This document shows positions 1-13,406 of a stretch of 64,000 nt of DNA, one piece after another. Below the pieces are notes generated by a model. It was not told the origin of the DNA. It searched no databases and worked only from the letters and a program-made list of their open reading frames with translations. The stretch lies in the NCBI GenBank assembly GCA_022393335.1, contig JAJEKB010021016.1, positions 201,493-265,492 of the forward strand. The letters are read 5' to 3'. Every line of letters starts with the position of its first letter. Positions within the stretch are counted from its first letter, which is position 1. The DNA is from Macrotrachela quadricornifera (taxonomy: Eukaryota > Rotifera > Eurotatoria > Philodinida > Philodinidae). The translations under genes and the position numbers were made by a program.

Positions 1-2260
1 TTCTTTTTTTGGCTTTGTTTTAATTATTTCTTTTTTGAAACAAGGCATACCTTTTGAAAATTGTCTACAGCAGTAAATCTTGTGCACGCATCTTTTCATA
101 TATCTATTCTATGAAAGACTATATTTGTGAGTTTTATTATGGTTCCCGAAGTGATTATTATTTTAAAAGAGTGACGATCCAACTTAGAAACTTCTCATCA
201 TCTTAAGGAAGAATTAGTTGATATGCGAATTTCTAGTCCTTATGTAATTGATTTTATATATCTTTATCTAGAAAGAGATCGTGTTGCTTTAGAAATGTAC
301 GATATCGTTCATTTTAGGTTAAAGATTTGCTTTCCTTGAAAAACAAAAGTCAGTCTTCAGTAGAATAGACAAAATAGAAATACGTAAGAGAAGGGCAATC
401 CGAATTAGTTTCGTTTTCTCAAAACCATTTAATTTTGCATTTGGTAGACCCTTTATCATAATATTCGGTCACTCTCTGTCAAAGTGACCCATTACAAAAA
501 GAACTGGAAACAGTATTTTATTGATTTTCATCTAAGCTGACACGATTAAGCACTACAATTCTCCCCAAATGCTCATTATAGAAATATGCGTTCTTGTTAG
601 GTAGACTCTATGTAGATGTACAGCATGACCGATTACTTTTTTATGGAGCTCTAGTTTTTTGTATGTACATAGCAGTTTATTAAAATTTGGCACCTTTTCC
701 TGAAAGTTTTCGAGATCTCCGACTTGGCACCCTATTTTATAAATGAAGAATAATAACTTCAAAACATAACTCTGTCATGCTTTGCATCAGGATATACTCT
801 TGCAATTAAAATCTCAACTTCAAATATCTATAGTTAATTGCATAAATCTATTCTTAATTTCTTTTATCTATCTCTAAATGTCAATAGCAGATATAAGAAG
901 TTTAGCATTAATATGTATATATTGAGTTAAGGATAGAAAGACAGAAAGAAAGAATGGCTTGTCTATCGGCTACCTTGCAATACGAGGCGTTGTCCGAATA
1001 CAACATCGAAATGCCGTTACTTTCTGTACAGCTATTACTAATTGTAGCTCTAGACAGAAGGTTGGCCAAATTCAAAGTTCTTCTGCTTAATTCCTTAAGT
1101 TATCCGTAAACACTAACTAACAACATACTAGTCCCAGATACATTTGTATGTATATCAACCACGTAGCTAAAATGTTATTGGACGAGTGATCCGAGACAAA
1201 TAGCCATTAGTGACTTGTCCAACTTCATTCAATGTCTATGAGCATCGAGGTTCGAGCAGATTATCTTGTGGGTAAGCGGTGAATAAGTTAACCACTCAGC
1301 CATAGTGGCTTGAGGTTGAAGATGGATTTAGGAGGTTAACAATAGATATAAGGTTAAGCATATATATAGAATAAAGGATATGTTTGAGGGATTAAGTATA
1401 TACAATTTAATAGAGCGAGTCAAACTCTATAGGTTGATGTATAAGTTGATTTCCATAGCAGAAAAATTTCATGAAGAGCATTCATTATTAAAAGTTGAGT
1501 TTTTTTGCATTTTTTGGGATATTTTTGGGGTCTCTGATCTTTGTATATCTAACCGGTCAAGCATGAATCTGTAGACCATAAAGCCTTGGAATATTATAAA
1601 AAGTATTGAGCTCTAATTTCCTGAAGGATCGAATACCATCGTTAAACGGTGAGAGTGGTGGCGGTGAATCATCACGAGTGCATTCCTACTCAAAAGATTC
1701 TATGAGATATTAGAAATTTTTCCGTAAACGCTTGTAGTTTTGAAAAATGGTGTCCGAAACAGTTTAGATTTCCAGGCAAAAAAAAGAGTCGAACTAACAT
1801 TAGCAGTGTCTCTGCCACAAACTCTGAAATATTTTACCTAGTTTATCATCATTATTTTTTTTATCTCACGCTATTTATTTCCAGAGGAATGACTTAATGG
1901 AAACTTTATCATATCTTCGAATTGTCTTTATTTGTTGCACAAGTTCAAAGTTGTGGAACAAAAACTCAAAAGCATAGCGAAGCAGACGAGCTGATAAAAA
2001 TTGTTAAAAGAATTTGTTTGCATATTATTCACTTTACTTTGGCTTCTATAATTGAGAGGCAGAAAATAAGGAATACGTATAATGATAGAGCATTTTGCGC
2101 TCTATTAGAATATATATTTTGCTTTTCAAAAAGATCATTTTATAGAAACGAAAAAATGGCCAAAACTCATTTTGAAGATATGAGTAACACAAGACTTTGA
2201 GAATGTAAACATGACGTTGTCTTAAGTGAGCTCAATTTCTTTCAATATTTCATGAGTTCA
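1..2260. other. No recognisable gene
   Basis: I see no conserved coding sequence here. The short open frames (under 95 codons) lack family motifs and acceptable splice sites. The sequence is AT-rich intergenic DNA containing one tRNA-like relic, listed separately. Confidence 0.5.
1235..1309 (-). pseudogene. tRNA-like relic (Ser/Leu type) or SINE head
   Basis: Read on the minus strand, the sequence opens with a good tRNA A-box and D-arm (TGGCTGAGTGGTTAA) as in tRNA-Ser or tRNA-Leu. About 45 bases later there is a degenerate B-box-like TCGAACC. The acceptor stem does not close and no anticodon arm can be drawn, so it is not a working tRNA. It may be a decayed tRNA gene or the 5' part of a tRNA-derived SINE. 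Confidence 0.25.
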
Positions 2261-2272
2261 AAGTGTAACTCA

Positions 2273-2285
2273 TATATATAAAAGG
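2273..2285 (+). promoter_or_regulatory. TATA-like box upstream of the GPCR gene
   Basis: TATATATAAAAGG lies 148 bp upstream of the GPCR start codon at 2433. A pyrimidine-rich TTTTCAG at 2381-2387 could be the acceptor of a 5' UTR intron. Both are plausible by position and sequence only; the region is AT-rich, so chance matches are common. Confidence 0.25.
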
Positions 2286-2432
2286 ATAGAGAATTTCACA
2301 GACTCTCAGAATGTGCCATTCCTTTTAAAAAAACATCCTATTATGGTAACAAAATACTGAAAATACAAAATCAAACTTGCTTTTCAGGAATATATATATA
2401 TTCTTGATATATCCTGCTACGAGTGTAATACT

Positions 2433-3446
2433 ATGTCGACGGTTATCAATACTCTTGTTTTAATTCAACAAGCTATTACTCGTTATGGACTAACAACAAT
2501 TATCGTATTGGGAAATGTAGGTAATTTATTTCTTATCGGAATCTATTTACAAAAGAAGCATCGAACAAACTCGTGCTCAATCTATTTACTTGCATCGTCC
2601 GTTTTCTGCATAATTGGCGCTAATTGGGCCATTATCCCAATATTGTATACACTTGACAATCCCGATCCTGTAATCAATTCATTGTTACTATGTCGGATGC
2701 GTGGTTACTTCATACATACCGCTTCGATGTGCTTTCGTTACACACTCGTGCTAGTATGTGCTGATCGATATGCACTGTCTAACACACGCGTCTCTGTTCG
2801 AGCTTTCTGCCGACCAAAAATTGCTTATCGAGCGATTGCAACTGTCACAATTTTCTGGTATGTGATTTCCTTGCATCTGGCCATCTTGGAAGACATCCAA
2901 AGTGGTCGCTGTTATGTGTTTGGATTATATGGACAAATATTCGGCTTCTATGTTCTAATTTTCACTGGCATCATACCTATTGTTCTTATGACCACCTTTG
3001 GCATACTGCTCTTGAAAAACCTACGCCAATTGCGCTCGCGTGTTGAGCCAGTTGACGCCAATACTAGATTCAAAAAACGAGATATATCATTATTCAAACT
3101 TGTATTGATGGAAGTGACTGTATATATTATGTGCACGATCACATATCCATCTATGGCAATTTATAATCAAGTGACGGCTGATATCACGGCAAGCAAATCT
3201 GCAGACCGAAGACAAATCGAATCGTTCATGAACTTTATCACAAATTCGTTCCTTTTGTATTTGAATTACAATACGACGTTCTATATTCATCTAGTAACAT
3301 CTCAAGCATTTCGAAAAGAAGTGAAAAAATTCGTACGAAATTGTGTTGGGAAATTGAATGAAAATTCAGAAAATGATGGAAATAGGATGATGACTATGGG
3401 CAATCCCCAAAGAAGAGAACAACAACAGTTAGGTACAATTCTCTAA
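2433..3446 (+). CDS. Rhodopsin-class G-protein-coupled receptor, single exon
   Basis: The 337-aa protein has seven hydrophobic segments and class A landmarks. TM1 carries GNVGN near residues 27-31. Cys87 before TM3 and Cys160 in the second extracellular loop can form the usual disulphide. An intact DRY motif sits at 111-113. TM6 has a degenerate proline motif (TITYP, about 235-239). TM7 has NYNTTFY at 278-284 where NPxxY is usual. A basic cytoplasmic tail follows. The protein would act at the plasma membrane, coupling an unknown ligand, probably a peptide or chemosensory cue, to G proteins. Intronless divergent receptors of this kind form large families in rotifers (family knowledge). The start codon follows a TATA-like box and leaves a short N-terminus without a signal peptide, as is common in class A. 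The ligand cannot be deduced. Confidence 0.88.
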   Translation: MSTVINTLVLIQQAITRYGLTTIIVLGNVGNLFLIGIYLQKKHRTNSCSIYLLASSVFCIIGANWAIIPILYTLDNPDPVINSLLLCRMRGYFIHTASMCFRYTLVLVCADRYALSNTRVSVRAFCRPKIAYRAIATVTIFWYVISLHLAILEDIQSGRCYVFGLYGQIFGFYVLIFTGIIPIVLMTTFGILLLKNLRQLRSRVEPVDANTRFKKRDISLFKLVLMEVTVYIMCTITYPSMAIYNQVTADITASKSADRRQIESFMNFITNSFLLYLNYNTTFYIHLVTSQAFRKEVKKFVRNCVGKLNENSENDGNRMMTMGNPQRREQQQLGTIL

Positions 3447-4272
3447 AATTTGGAAAATATCGAATGTATTCTATGAATTGAAAAAAATTTTGAAGTTCAC
3501 TTTAAATTATTCTTGCAAGACAAAATCGAAGAATATACACTTATCATTACATCATTCATTCATGCAATGGACATCATAACACGAACTACTTTCAATTGAT
3601 AGATTTTGAGCTTTTCTATCACTAAGCTTCCTTGAATATGTTTTTTTCAACGAGATAATTAATAGCATATATTTTGAAGGTAAAATTGAGGAAACGGATT
3701 GATATTGTTCTGTTCATTTTTTTTGCTTTTGTCATTTGCTTTACTTGTGTTTTTTTCTTTTCTAAACGTTATCATTATTAAAGCTCTTTGTTATTATTCG
3801 TAATCACCAATAATCTCGATTCCTCAAGAATTTCATAAAAATTATGAATAATTTATTCATTCTTATTATCGTCCGCTTCATTGCATCATCTGTAGTTTTG
3901 GTCTTATTCTAATTCCTTCTTGTCTATTCCATTGTCATGCACTTTTCTATTGTTTGTATCTATCGATGTTTCAAATCAAAGTTGCATATAATGCTATGAC
4001 CAATAAAAACCTATATACTACTGATTGCTCCAAAAGTTTTGCAACATTTTGTATTTTGCCTATATCTCAGCAGAGATAAATGATAGAATCTTGAGTTTTT
4101 TAAAAAGATGTGCCTTAAAAAGCTCTACAAGAATAGTAATAACAAATTCTAATTGACTCGTATCAATGATCTTTTTCATATTAAAAAAGATAGATCTATA
4201 TGTCAGTGGTTTGTCTCACTGCTGTATTTACGCCATTTACTAAAGTTTTATGATAGTTTCAAAAGCCTGTAT
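3447..4272. other. GPCR 3' flank, no gene seen
   Basis: AT-rich non-coding sequence with several AATAAA-like signals that could serve the upstream receptor gene. No open frame with recognisable content. Confidence 0.5.
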
Positions 4273-7200
4273 TAGGGGTGCCACTTAATCTTTACTATAC
4301 TTTGAAAAAAGTAAAGTAAAGTGAAGCAAAGTTATATAACCAAGATAATTTTATTACGGATTTATCAGCTCATTATTATGCATTGATACAATTACAACAT
4401 ACTAAAGTTTATATGAAACCTATTTATAATAAATAACTGCAAAATAAAACAAAAACTGCGATACTGATGTAAATTATGACGATTCGTGTTTCGAACTGGA
4501 GTTTCAAATGAAATGGATGATAAAGTTTTTGACCTTAATTTTCGTTCTGGCATGAAGTTTGCTTGCGGAGTGTTGGAGTTCAGTTTTTTAATTTGTAATA
4601 TTCTATTTGTTATTAATAATAAAATCAATAATATTCACCAGTAATATATAAAGAAAATATTATTTTCATAAATTTTAATATATGAAAAATAATAAATTCA
4701 AGACATACGAAGTTCAATGGTTTTCTTGTGTTCCTTTAACCTTAAGGACATCGTCCTTCTTTTTCCATGATTTTCAGATCTTAGAGATGGCAAGTCCAAT
4801 CGAGCTGAAATTTTTACCACAGATAGAGGACCTAAAATGATGAGACACATGTTCGAGGAAAAAATTTTCAAAAGGGATCTTCTTGAGTTTTTTGAAGAAC
4901 TAATGGTTTTTCATAGGTCGCATTGTGCCACCGGTTTTCCCCATTAAATTTCGTCTGATTAGGCTGAAAAATACTTTGGGAATACCTACGGATGCATCTC
5001 AGAGATATTTTTCAGCTTTTTTTGAAAACCTCACTTTTTTTTTTATAAAAAAATACGTAAAGGTTTTTGCCATACCCAAGTTTCTGACCTTCAAAATCCG
5101 ATAAGTTCGGATGAGAACATCACAAATTAAAATGGCTGATTTTACCTCTAAAGAGTACTTCAAAGCATCTGTGTGAATAATTTCAGCTCGATCGGACAAA
5201 GTTAAAAGGAAGTTATCGGGGACATAATCGTGTTACACGGATGAAAAATGAGTTATTGAGAAAAATGAAAAATAAGTTCGAGGACAATCTAATTCTTTTT
5301 CAACATTTTTATGAACAACTTTTTGTGCAGAATCCACTGAGCACATAAAAAAAATTTTTCAAAAGTTTTTTTTTTTAGGCGACAACTTCCCATGGACTTC
5401 CGATAGCAGCGCAATGCAGGGACAGATTGAGGTTATTCAAACGACCATTGAATTATTAGCATATGATCTATATACAGCACATATAAACAAAAAAAAATTT
5501 TTCAAAAACTTCGACAAAAAAATAGAGGGGGCATCCTTAATCATAGATAGATTGTTATAGGAGAAAAGATCAGAATGAAAAAAAGATATATAGTACAATT
5601 TTCTTGGACTCCTTTAATCTTATTTGTAGATAGATAAGTTATAAAGTAAGACGAAAGAATGAAGATATGTGAATATGCGCACCTCGAGCAAAAACTTTTT
5701 TATCATTGCTTTTTTTTCTGTTTTATACCAAAAAATATGAAGTATTGATCTAGATCATTTTCAATGATTGTAATTGAAAAATGCTTATCTGATTTCGAGA
5801 CAATTCATTTTAATTATCGAAAAAAAATTTTTGCTTGGGTATACAAAGACTGATATAATTGTAAACAAAATAAAATATGAAATCTTTATGAAAATCACGA
5901 TACTCGACTTGTCCACGAAAGGTGATGTCATTCCGTTACGCTTATTTGTAATAAATGAGGAATTGGGACATCTTGGCAATATCTTATTCTGAAAAGCACA
6001 ACATCTTCGTCCAAAATCCCCTATGGATTTGATCCTAGACACTGAGTTTTTTGTATGTAATGAAATAAATAAAACGTAACGGAATTACGTTTTACGTGGA
6101 CAAACCGTACTATTTTGTTGTGTGTTAGAGTATAGTCGTTATTTCAAGCTTACTAAATCAAAACTATAGTACAATGTCATTATACACTGTGAGTTTTCTC
6201 TCTGAATCAAAATTTCTCTGAAGATAAAAAAAAAATACTAGTCTTTCTTACTATTCAATTAGCAAAAGCATAGACAAAAATGATGGTTAGTTTTGGAAAC
6301 TATACGACAGCAACTCAGTATGAAGCCATTGGCAGATAAGAAGTGAAAAGTTTGAAAACAAAATCATTAAGAAAGGGTATGACACTTTTTAGCAAGTTCG
6401 TATCAACGACTGCATCAATTTATTAATTTCGTAGAAGATAGAATTTTCTCAACTTGATTAGCCTTTTAGCTGCATATAAGCAATGACAGAAAAAATATTT
6501 TAAAGTAAAACACAAGCATAAACATGAATAAAAAATAGTAGTAAGGAAGATAATATGACATCTGGTGCTCTGTGAGAAATAATTTGAATTTATCTGACAA
6601 TGGAAGTATGGGTATTGTAAATTGAAAAGGCTAGATATTTAAAATTCAAGGTATGTGAAATTTAGATATAAAAATGAATCAGAGAAGATTTTTTCCACTA
6701 TCATAAGGGCAAAACATAGTGTTGTTTGGGGATATTGTGGGGTTTGTAGGGATTCTCTTTCATATGGCCCGAACAACACTATGCTTTGCCCTTATGATAG
6801 TGGAAAAATGTTTTCTGATTCATTTTTATATCTAAATTTCACATACCTTGAATTTTAAATATCTTTCTGTAGACAAGCCAAAGGCCGCTAATATTTTAAC
6901 TTTGTTAGTTTGGCGGTAAGAACTTTCTTCTGATGTAAAAATATCTAGCCTTTTCAATTTACAATACCCATACTTCCATTGTGAGAACAAAGTATCAAAA
7001 TAAGTAAGTTCTATTGTTAGTATCAATAGTCATATTCTACCCGATTTCGAATTGGAACATTATCAAAGAATTTCGAAATTTTCTAGTATATTGTTTATCT
7101 TGTAGTAAATCTGTATCTTTCTAACTTTATTATGATTTATAGAAACAAAATAAAAATAAATACCATATCAAATAATGTTCTTCTTTCCATCATCCGTGTC

Positions 7201-7562
7201 CTAATTTAACTTATCATAATTCTTAAAATTCCTCTTGTATTCTTCCAAGTTTCAAACTAATATTGTGATATTTCTGTTTATACATCGATTTACATGCTGC
7301 TTAGATATAATGGCTGATAGTATGTAAAACGAAACTAGACTTTGAAGTATTAAAATACGACACACTTGCAGTTTTTGTTTTTTTTTCGCAGTTATTTATT
7401 GCAAACAAGTTTTATATAAACTTCAGTATGTTGTAATTGTACCGATACATGATAATGAGCTGATAAATCCGTAATAAAATTAACTTGGTTATATAACTTT
7501 ACTTTACTTTACTTTACTTTACTTTATTATTCGGGTAAAGTAAAGATAAAGTGCCACCCCTA
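4273..7562. mobile_element. hAT-like non-autonomous DNA transposon, 3.3 kb, long TIRs
   Basis: The element begins TAGGGGTG and ends CACCCCTA. Its terminal inverted repeats are long, 4273-4459 against 7368-7562, with recognisable similarity along their whole length. Both run through ACTTT-rich stretches and then into shared unique sequence. The ends match the smaller element at 13407-14104, which has an 8-bp target duplication typical of hAT. Here the flanking 8-mers (gcctgtat and ataaagag) do not match, so the duplication has decayed or the ends were rearranged. No transposase frame is visible inside. The interior holds a separate inverted repeat at 6598-6981. Confidence 0.75.
6598..6981. repeat. 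Inverted repeat with one arm 81 bp longer
   Basis: The left arm 6598-6728 is the reverse complement of 6771-6981 with few mismatches, around a loop of about 42 bp. The right arm carries an extra 81 bp (6866-6946) bounded by two copies of AAATATCT. One of these 8-mers plus the extra block is missing from the left arm, which suggests deletion between short direct repeats there. The structure lies inside the larger hAT-like element. Confidence 0.8.
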
Positions 7563-8884
7563 ATAAAGAGACTTTGTGTTAAACATGTAATCATATAAGA
7601 TAGAATCCAACATTCCTTCTACTGTTAAACTAGATAGTATAAGACTATTACATTTGTTTTCTAGAATAATCATTGTTTTATATGTATCATAATCAAAAAT
7701 ATATAGTCATACATATCGAAATGATCATCATACTATTTTATTATATTTCATGAATATATTCACCAGACTTTATTGAAAAACTTACATATAAAATAGTTTT
7801 GATAGTCATTCTTTCCAAAATTATCGATGGATAGAAAATTAACTATTGCATGATGTAAGATCAAGTTTTGTTCTATCGAATTGATAATACCATCATTTTT
7901 TATATTTTTTTTTAATTCTTAGGATTTTGGTGGATGTTTTCAAGAGAAATTTGGATCTGTAATTGATATGATGTCAATCGAATGAATAATGAGGAACTAT
8001 TACTATTTTACCATGCGGGATTAAAATGTAAAATACGATATAGTTGTTAAACATCTCCCTTCAATATAAGATCATGTCCGAAAAGAAATTCATCAATCGC
8101 ATGAGAAAGGCAGACATTCATTATTTAATTAAGTGTGAAAAAAACAGGATTTTCGAACATATTAACTAACTATTTTTGAAAAGATTATTTTGCATTACGC
8201 TATGTATAATATATTTTTATACAAAAATTGCGCTCTTATATAAGTACAAATGAATTATTTTTCAATACTGTACAGATGAGCACATGATATATCAATAAAC
8301 AATAAAACATATCTCTTAAATAATATGATATAATTTCTTTCTGAGTACAAGTTATGCCAGTATAAATTAGTTGTAAAAAATTTCGTTATTATTTTTCAAC
8401 TGATAAATATAAATAACAATACGAATACAGTTGGAACTCAAGAAATAAAGTACAGTTATCAAAAGAATGTGATTTTTGTTTATTATAAAATTCGATATGT
8501 AATATTCGTTACTTATCAAATTACTGTGTGCATAAGAAGAATTGCAAGATATTCTTGTGCTGTTTTATTGTTGATAAAGTCTTTAAAAATACAACATCGA
8601 TGGTGAAATATTATTCTGCATAAAAATTACTGATCATGATATAAATCGAAAAGAAAATTTTTGAACAGAAGAGTAAGCAAAATACATCTTTATACTATTT
8701 CGAGTATCCTTTTTTTACATCCACAACATAAATTTAAACAAAGCGCAAAGAAGAATATTTGTATTGAGAATATTCTTCTTATATAAAGTTATAAGTAACG
8801 CGACATATAAGAGATTCAATTAATTGTTTGAACAAAGAAAATACGTAAAATAGTATTTATTTAGATAATCTCTCTCGATCAATA
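7563..8884. other. Intergenic, no gene seen
   Basis: Very AT-rich sequence between the hAT-like element and the 3' end of the TRPM-type gene. I found no coding signature or clear repeat. Confidence 0.5.
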
Positions 8885-11856
8885 TTATTTATTAGGTTCT
8901 TTAATGTTATACTTCATAGCGACCTTGTTTGCTTGCCTTTTAGCAGACACAACACGAGGAGTGATAGATAAATTGGATGATGGTTCAACTCGTAGATTGG
9001 TCTCTGATGCTGTTATCTGTCGATTATCTATAAAAATATAAAACAAATAAGATTCAAATTAAACTCTATTATCTATCATTATACTAGGCGTAGTTAAATA
9101 AGTCACATTTGAAATGGACTGATCGTCTATAATCATTTGTTCTTCTTCTTTATTATTCAACATGCATTTATATGTTACAAGAAGATATGGATTCTCTTTA
9201 AACGAATCTGAAAAACATTTATAATAGTCATTAATATGTACTTAAATAATTTATTGTTCTCTTCAATCTTACTAAGTACTGTATTTTTATTATTATTTTG
9301 TTGTGTTGATTGAGGTGATCGTAATGAATATACAAAAACTATAATTAATTAGAAAATATATCTTTTTTTTTTCAAACAATCTTACTAATGAATGTAAGAA
9401 AGAGTTGAAAAATATACCACAGAATATTTAACGGAGGTGGTACTAAAGATCGGTGAAATGCTGAGTGTAAGTTATATTTATCACAAAATTCCATGGTTGT
9501 TAAAAAATGTTCATAACGTTGGAGTGTTACAGATTTTTGTTTTGTATTATCACCAATAATACTTAAATATATAAGTATAATAATATTATATAACATTAGA
9601 TGATAGACTTACTTAAATAACACAATAAGTACATTAAGAAGAAGAATATTTGTAATACAAACAAATATAATTGTCAAACACCAAGAAACTAATGTATACG
9701 CATCTTCATAATCTATATAAAAAAATGTTTAATTTATTATATAAGTGTTTATTGGTAATTTTATTTTATAATAAATTTATATTTACCAAGAGTCGTATAA
9801 TCAATTTCACCGAATACTTTCCAAATACCAGAATCAAATAGTTTTTGAATTTGAATCCAATCAAATAGTTCATATCCATCACCGTTACCACCATCTTCAA
9901 CAGTTGCATTAATTAATTTTCCATCGGATGTATAATACCATGTTACTTGACTTTTTGTTATTAATAAAGCTCTAATTGCGATTGAAAATGCAAAGACATT
10001 AATAAGAATAGAAAAGAAAAAAAAGACAAATGCTTTCATCTAAAAAGAAAACACTCAAAAATAAAATTATAGAAAAAAAATTAACTATATCTTACCATGC
10101 GAAATAGTAAAAATAGACACCAACCAAGCTGTTTATATATAGCAAATATGCGTAAAAGTCGAGTACACCATAAAATAAAAGCGAAACACATTAATATTCT
10201 AAATATTAAAATCAAATCAATTTGAATTAAAAATAAATATTACTTTGAAATTACAAATGTTTCTTCCGGTCGTGGAAATCGTAAAATAAAAGCTAATAGA
10301 TAAATTATTATTGTTATACAATCTAAATAGTTCCATGCACGTCGAAAATAAGAATAAAAATGACGATGTCGTTTAAAACTTTGCGTAAACTAGAAATTAT
10401 TAAAAGTTCTTTATAATATATATTAAATAAGATTATATTTATTACTTCAAGTATTTCTTCTACAAATAAATGTAATACCCAAATATGTGTAATAATTTCA
10501 GATCTTGTTAATGGAAAATTTTTCATTTTTGCACGTACTTCTCCATAATAATTGTATGGAAAATATGCCATCATTATAGCATAACCATGAATCATAAGAA
10601 AACCAATAAAAAAAATCTATCATAAAAAAAAAAAAGATTAAATATATTATGTTAAATATTTTATAAATACATAATAATAGTAGAATTGTACAATAGGTGC
10701 AGTATAAAATATCTTGATTTTACTATACCATTTCAGTTTCTGACGGAATAGTATAAAGCCAGGAATTAACACAAGTATAGGTATGAGTGGTAAAAATATT
10801 GTAGCTAAAAATGTCTACAATTATCAAAAATTGACAAGTACAATACTTTTTTTTAAAGATAAATCATATACAAACTCGAAAATGAATATAACCTCGATCA
10901 TTATCCATATTATTATACCATATGTTTCGTACATATTTTCGAATTAAATTTGATTCATAAATACTACGACAAGAATTTTTATTAATCAGTTCCCATGCTG
11001 TACACTCGAAAATTTGATCATGTTCTAAAAGTAATTCAACTGGTTTACGTTTAGCACAATTGATTGCATGAATTCGATCGATTTCTGTAGATGCAAGTCG
11101 GCTATATTCTCTAAGACAAAAACAAATTATCTTATTATTAAAAATGAATTCAGAATGAGAATTTGATTAGTAACGAGTTCAATAAATATGTATCAATAAT
11201 AAATAGATTGAAATATATTTATGAAAAACATACTCAGCCATTTCATTTAGATAATGACATCTTTTAAAATTTTCACAACCAACTAAATGGGCGGCTCTTT
11301 TATAAATCTTGGCTGCCATAAGATAAGCTACATATGGTTTCTAAATAAATTTCATTTAGTAAATAAAATTATTTCATAAATGTATTTACCTCAAATTGCT
11401 TACAAAATTGCTTAGCTTCGTTACTATGATCAGAAAAAATGTAAAAAAGAAATCTATCACGTTTATCTAAAGAACATATAATCATTAAAATATACTTTCT
11501 AATACAAAAAAGTTACTTTGTACCTGAAGAACTATTATCGTAATGATTATTCTAGAATAATTCATTAAATTTATCACAATTATATGATTACTTGTATTAC
11601 TCACAAGATAAACTTTATAATATTGTTCTTTCCAAGTTAAATTAACTATGTTTGAATTGCTTGATGAGATTGGAATAGGTAACCAAAAATACTATAAATA
11701 CATCCTTAAGTTCAAATTTAAATCTCATATAATAACTACTTCTCTAGTTTGTTCTTCACAATTATATAGATTCATCAGAGTCACCTGATCGATTGTCAAG
11801 AAATCATACTCTTCATAAAAATCATCTATCAGGCGAATTGTAGGTGGTTGAATCAT
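8885..11856 (-). CDS. TRPM-type cation channel, 16 exons
   Basis: The model has exons 11856-11740, 11691-11605, 11551-11524, 11466-11390, 11340-11234, 11110-10876, 10814-10671, 10616-10446, 10389-10244, 10198-10096, 10039-9787, 9712-9613, 9561-9386, 9338-9273, 9207-9085 and 9027-8885. All join in phase with GT-AG introns and give 691 aa. An in-frame TAA just upstream of the ATG supports the start. The order is that of TRPM: a helical pre-membrane region (TAWELI, VRNIWYNN), six membrane segments, the S2-S3 region with VEEILE, a segment beginning RRAWNYLDC, a pore helix with FGEIDY, and after S6 a conserved block with LQRYEH and PPPLNI. The acidic FGE filter resembles divalent-permeable TRPMs. 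The roughly 700-aa N-terminal MHR domains and C-terminal kinase of long TRPMs are absent, so it is a short form. It would form a tetrameric plasma-membrane or organellar cation channel. Confidence 0.85.
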
Positions 11857-13398
11857 ATGTACTTAATCTACAATACAAAAATTATAGAAAAAAATAAAAA
11901 AGTCACCTAAGAAACTAATGAGATAAAAGAGTTAGAGTCTAGATTAATGATTAGCATAACAACAATAATCAGCAGGATTTCTTTTCACTAAAACAACAAA
12001 TATCGTATGATCTTTATTGTTTAACAATTTTAAGAATGAGACATTGGAAAATTCCAACATATTCAAAAGAGACTTCTTCCATTCTTTCTATTAAAAATAT
12101 CCTACAGAGAATAAAAAGACAAGCAAGACAAATGACTCATTAATGCAAATAAACAGGACGATTGATAGAATGAAATTTCCAACTGAGTCATGTTTTTATG
12201 TTATTTGTTTGCCATTAAAAATTGAAGTGCATATAAAGATTATTTATGATAAATAATAAGAATTTGATTTAAAGATTTTATAAATAAAGCAAAGAAATTC
12301 TTTAATAACAATTAAACATAAACGATATAAACCAAGTTTAAAACAGACATTAAAATAAAAATAAATCATTGTAACTAAGATTTAACCTCATATTTGTCAT
12401 TATTACTAACACAGTTTTTCTTTCTATTTTGTATTATTATTAAAATGATGACGAGGAGAAAAAGGAATTTTTTAAAATAAAAACAGTTATCAGCAATAGA
12501 GTAATATATTTTTCTTTCTTCGTAAAAAAAGAAAATTTCTCTAGTAATTTTAATACTTTTTTTGATGTAAATATTGTCCTTAAATAAACTGCATATCAAA
12601 CAAATACTTGTAAAGAATATTTCAACATTTAGAATTATCATAATCCATTGGTAAAGTTAGAAGAATAATAGACTTTCTCATTTGAGCAGTTATTGAAATC
12701 TTTACAATTCATCTTACTTTCAGAGAAGTGTTTATAATCGAAATACATCAACAACCGTGAGACAAAGGTAAAAGAAAATATATAAATTATCATTGGCGCT
12801 GATGAACTAATCCAATTTCCTGAAAAATACATTCTCGAAAAGAGAAAGTGGTTCTTACCACATAAAACACGGGAAATGCTATAGGATCTGTGTAGTTTCA
12901 TTTTCTGATTTTTTTTGATAGTAAGAGCTATTTACAAAACTTAATGCAGATCGTGTGCATGATCAGAAGACTAGCAATTAGTAAAAAGATTGCTTGAAAT
13001 AGATAAGTAATAACATACTACAAGACGAAAAACTGTGATTTCGTATGTATCTGATACTTCATCTGCTCAAAAATATTGTTGATTAGGATACATAATCGAT
13101 GTTTTTTTTTCTTTTTTTTTTGTCTATTGTAAACATGAATATCAAACTTCGCAAAGATACTAAGTGAATAATACACATTACTGATTTACATAGATAAAAA
13201 CGAAAATAAATGATTGGTAAAAAGAATAATATACAATTTCTCAACAGGTATTCTAAAAAAAACATTTTGAACGGATTAAGATATGGTGTAAAATTCGTTA
13301 TTGATGTGAAATATATTGATCTTTTCGATCTTAGACCTTTAATCAAATATCACCTTCCGCATTAAAGGGTATATTGTAAAAAAAATTCACATTTTACT
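11857..13398. other. Intergenic, no gene supported
   Basis: This lies upstream of the TRPM-type gene. Open frames of 87-88 codons on the minus strand (12375-12641, 12638-12901, 13083-13346) have no recognisable motif and do not splice in phase onto the channel. I found no missing TRPM N-terminal exons here. Confidence 0.45.
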
Positions 13399-13406
13399 TT
13401 TCAAAC

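Noticed and set aside
12375..13346. Three minus-strand frames of 87-88 codons as possible TRPM N-terminal exons
   Set aside because: No TRPM homology motifs, no phase-compatible splicing, and an in-frame stop directly upstream of the chosen ATG.
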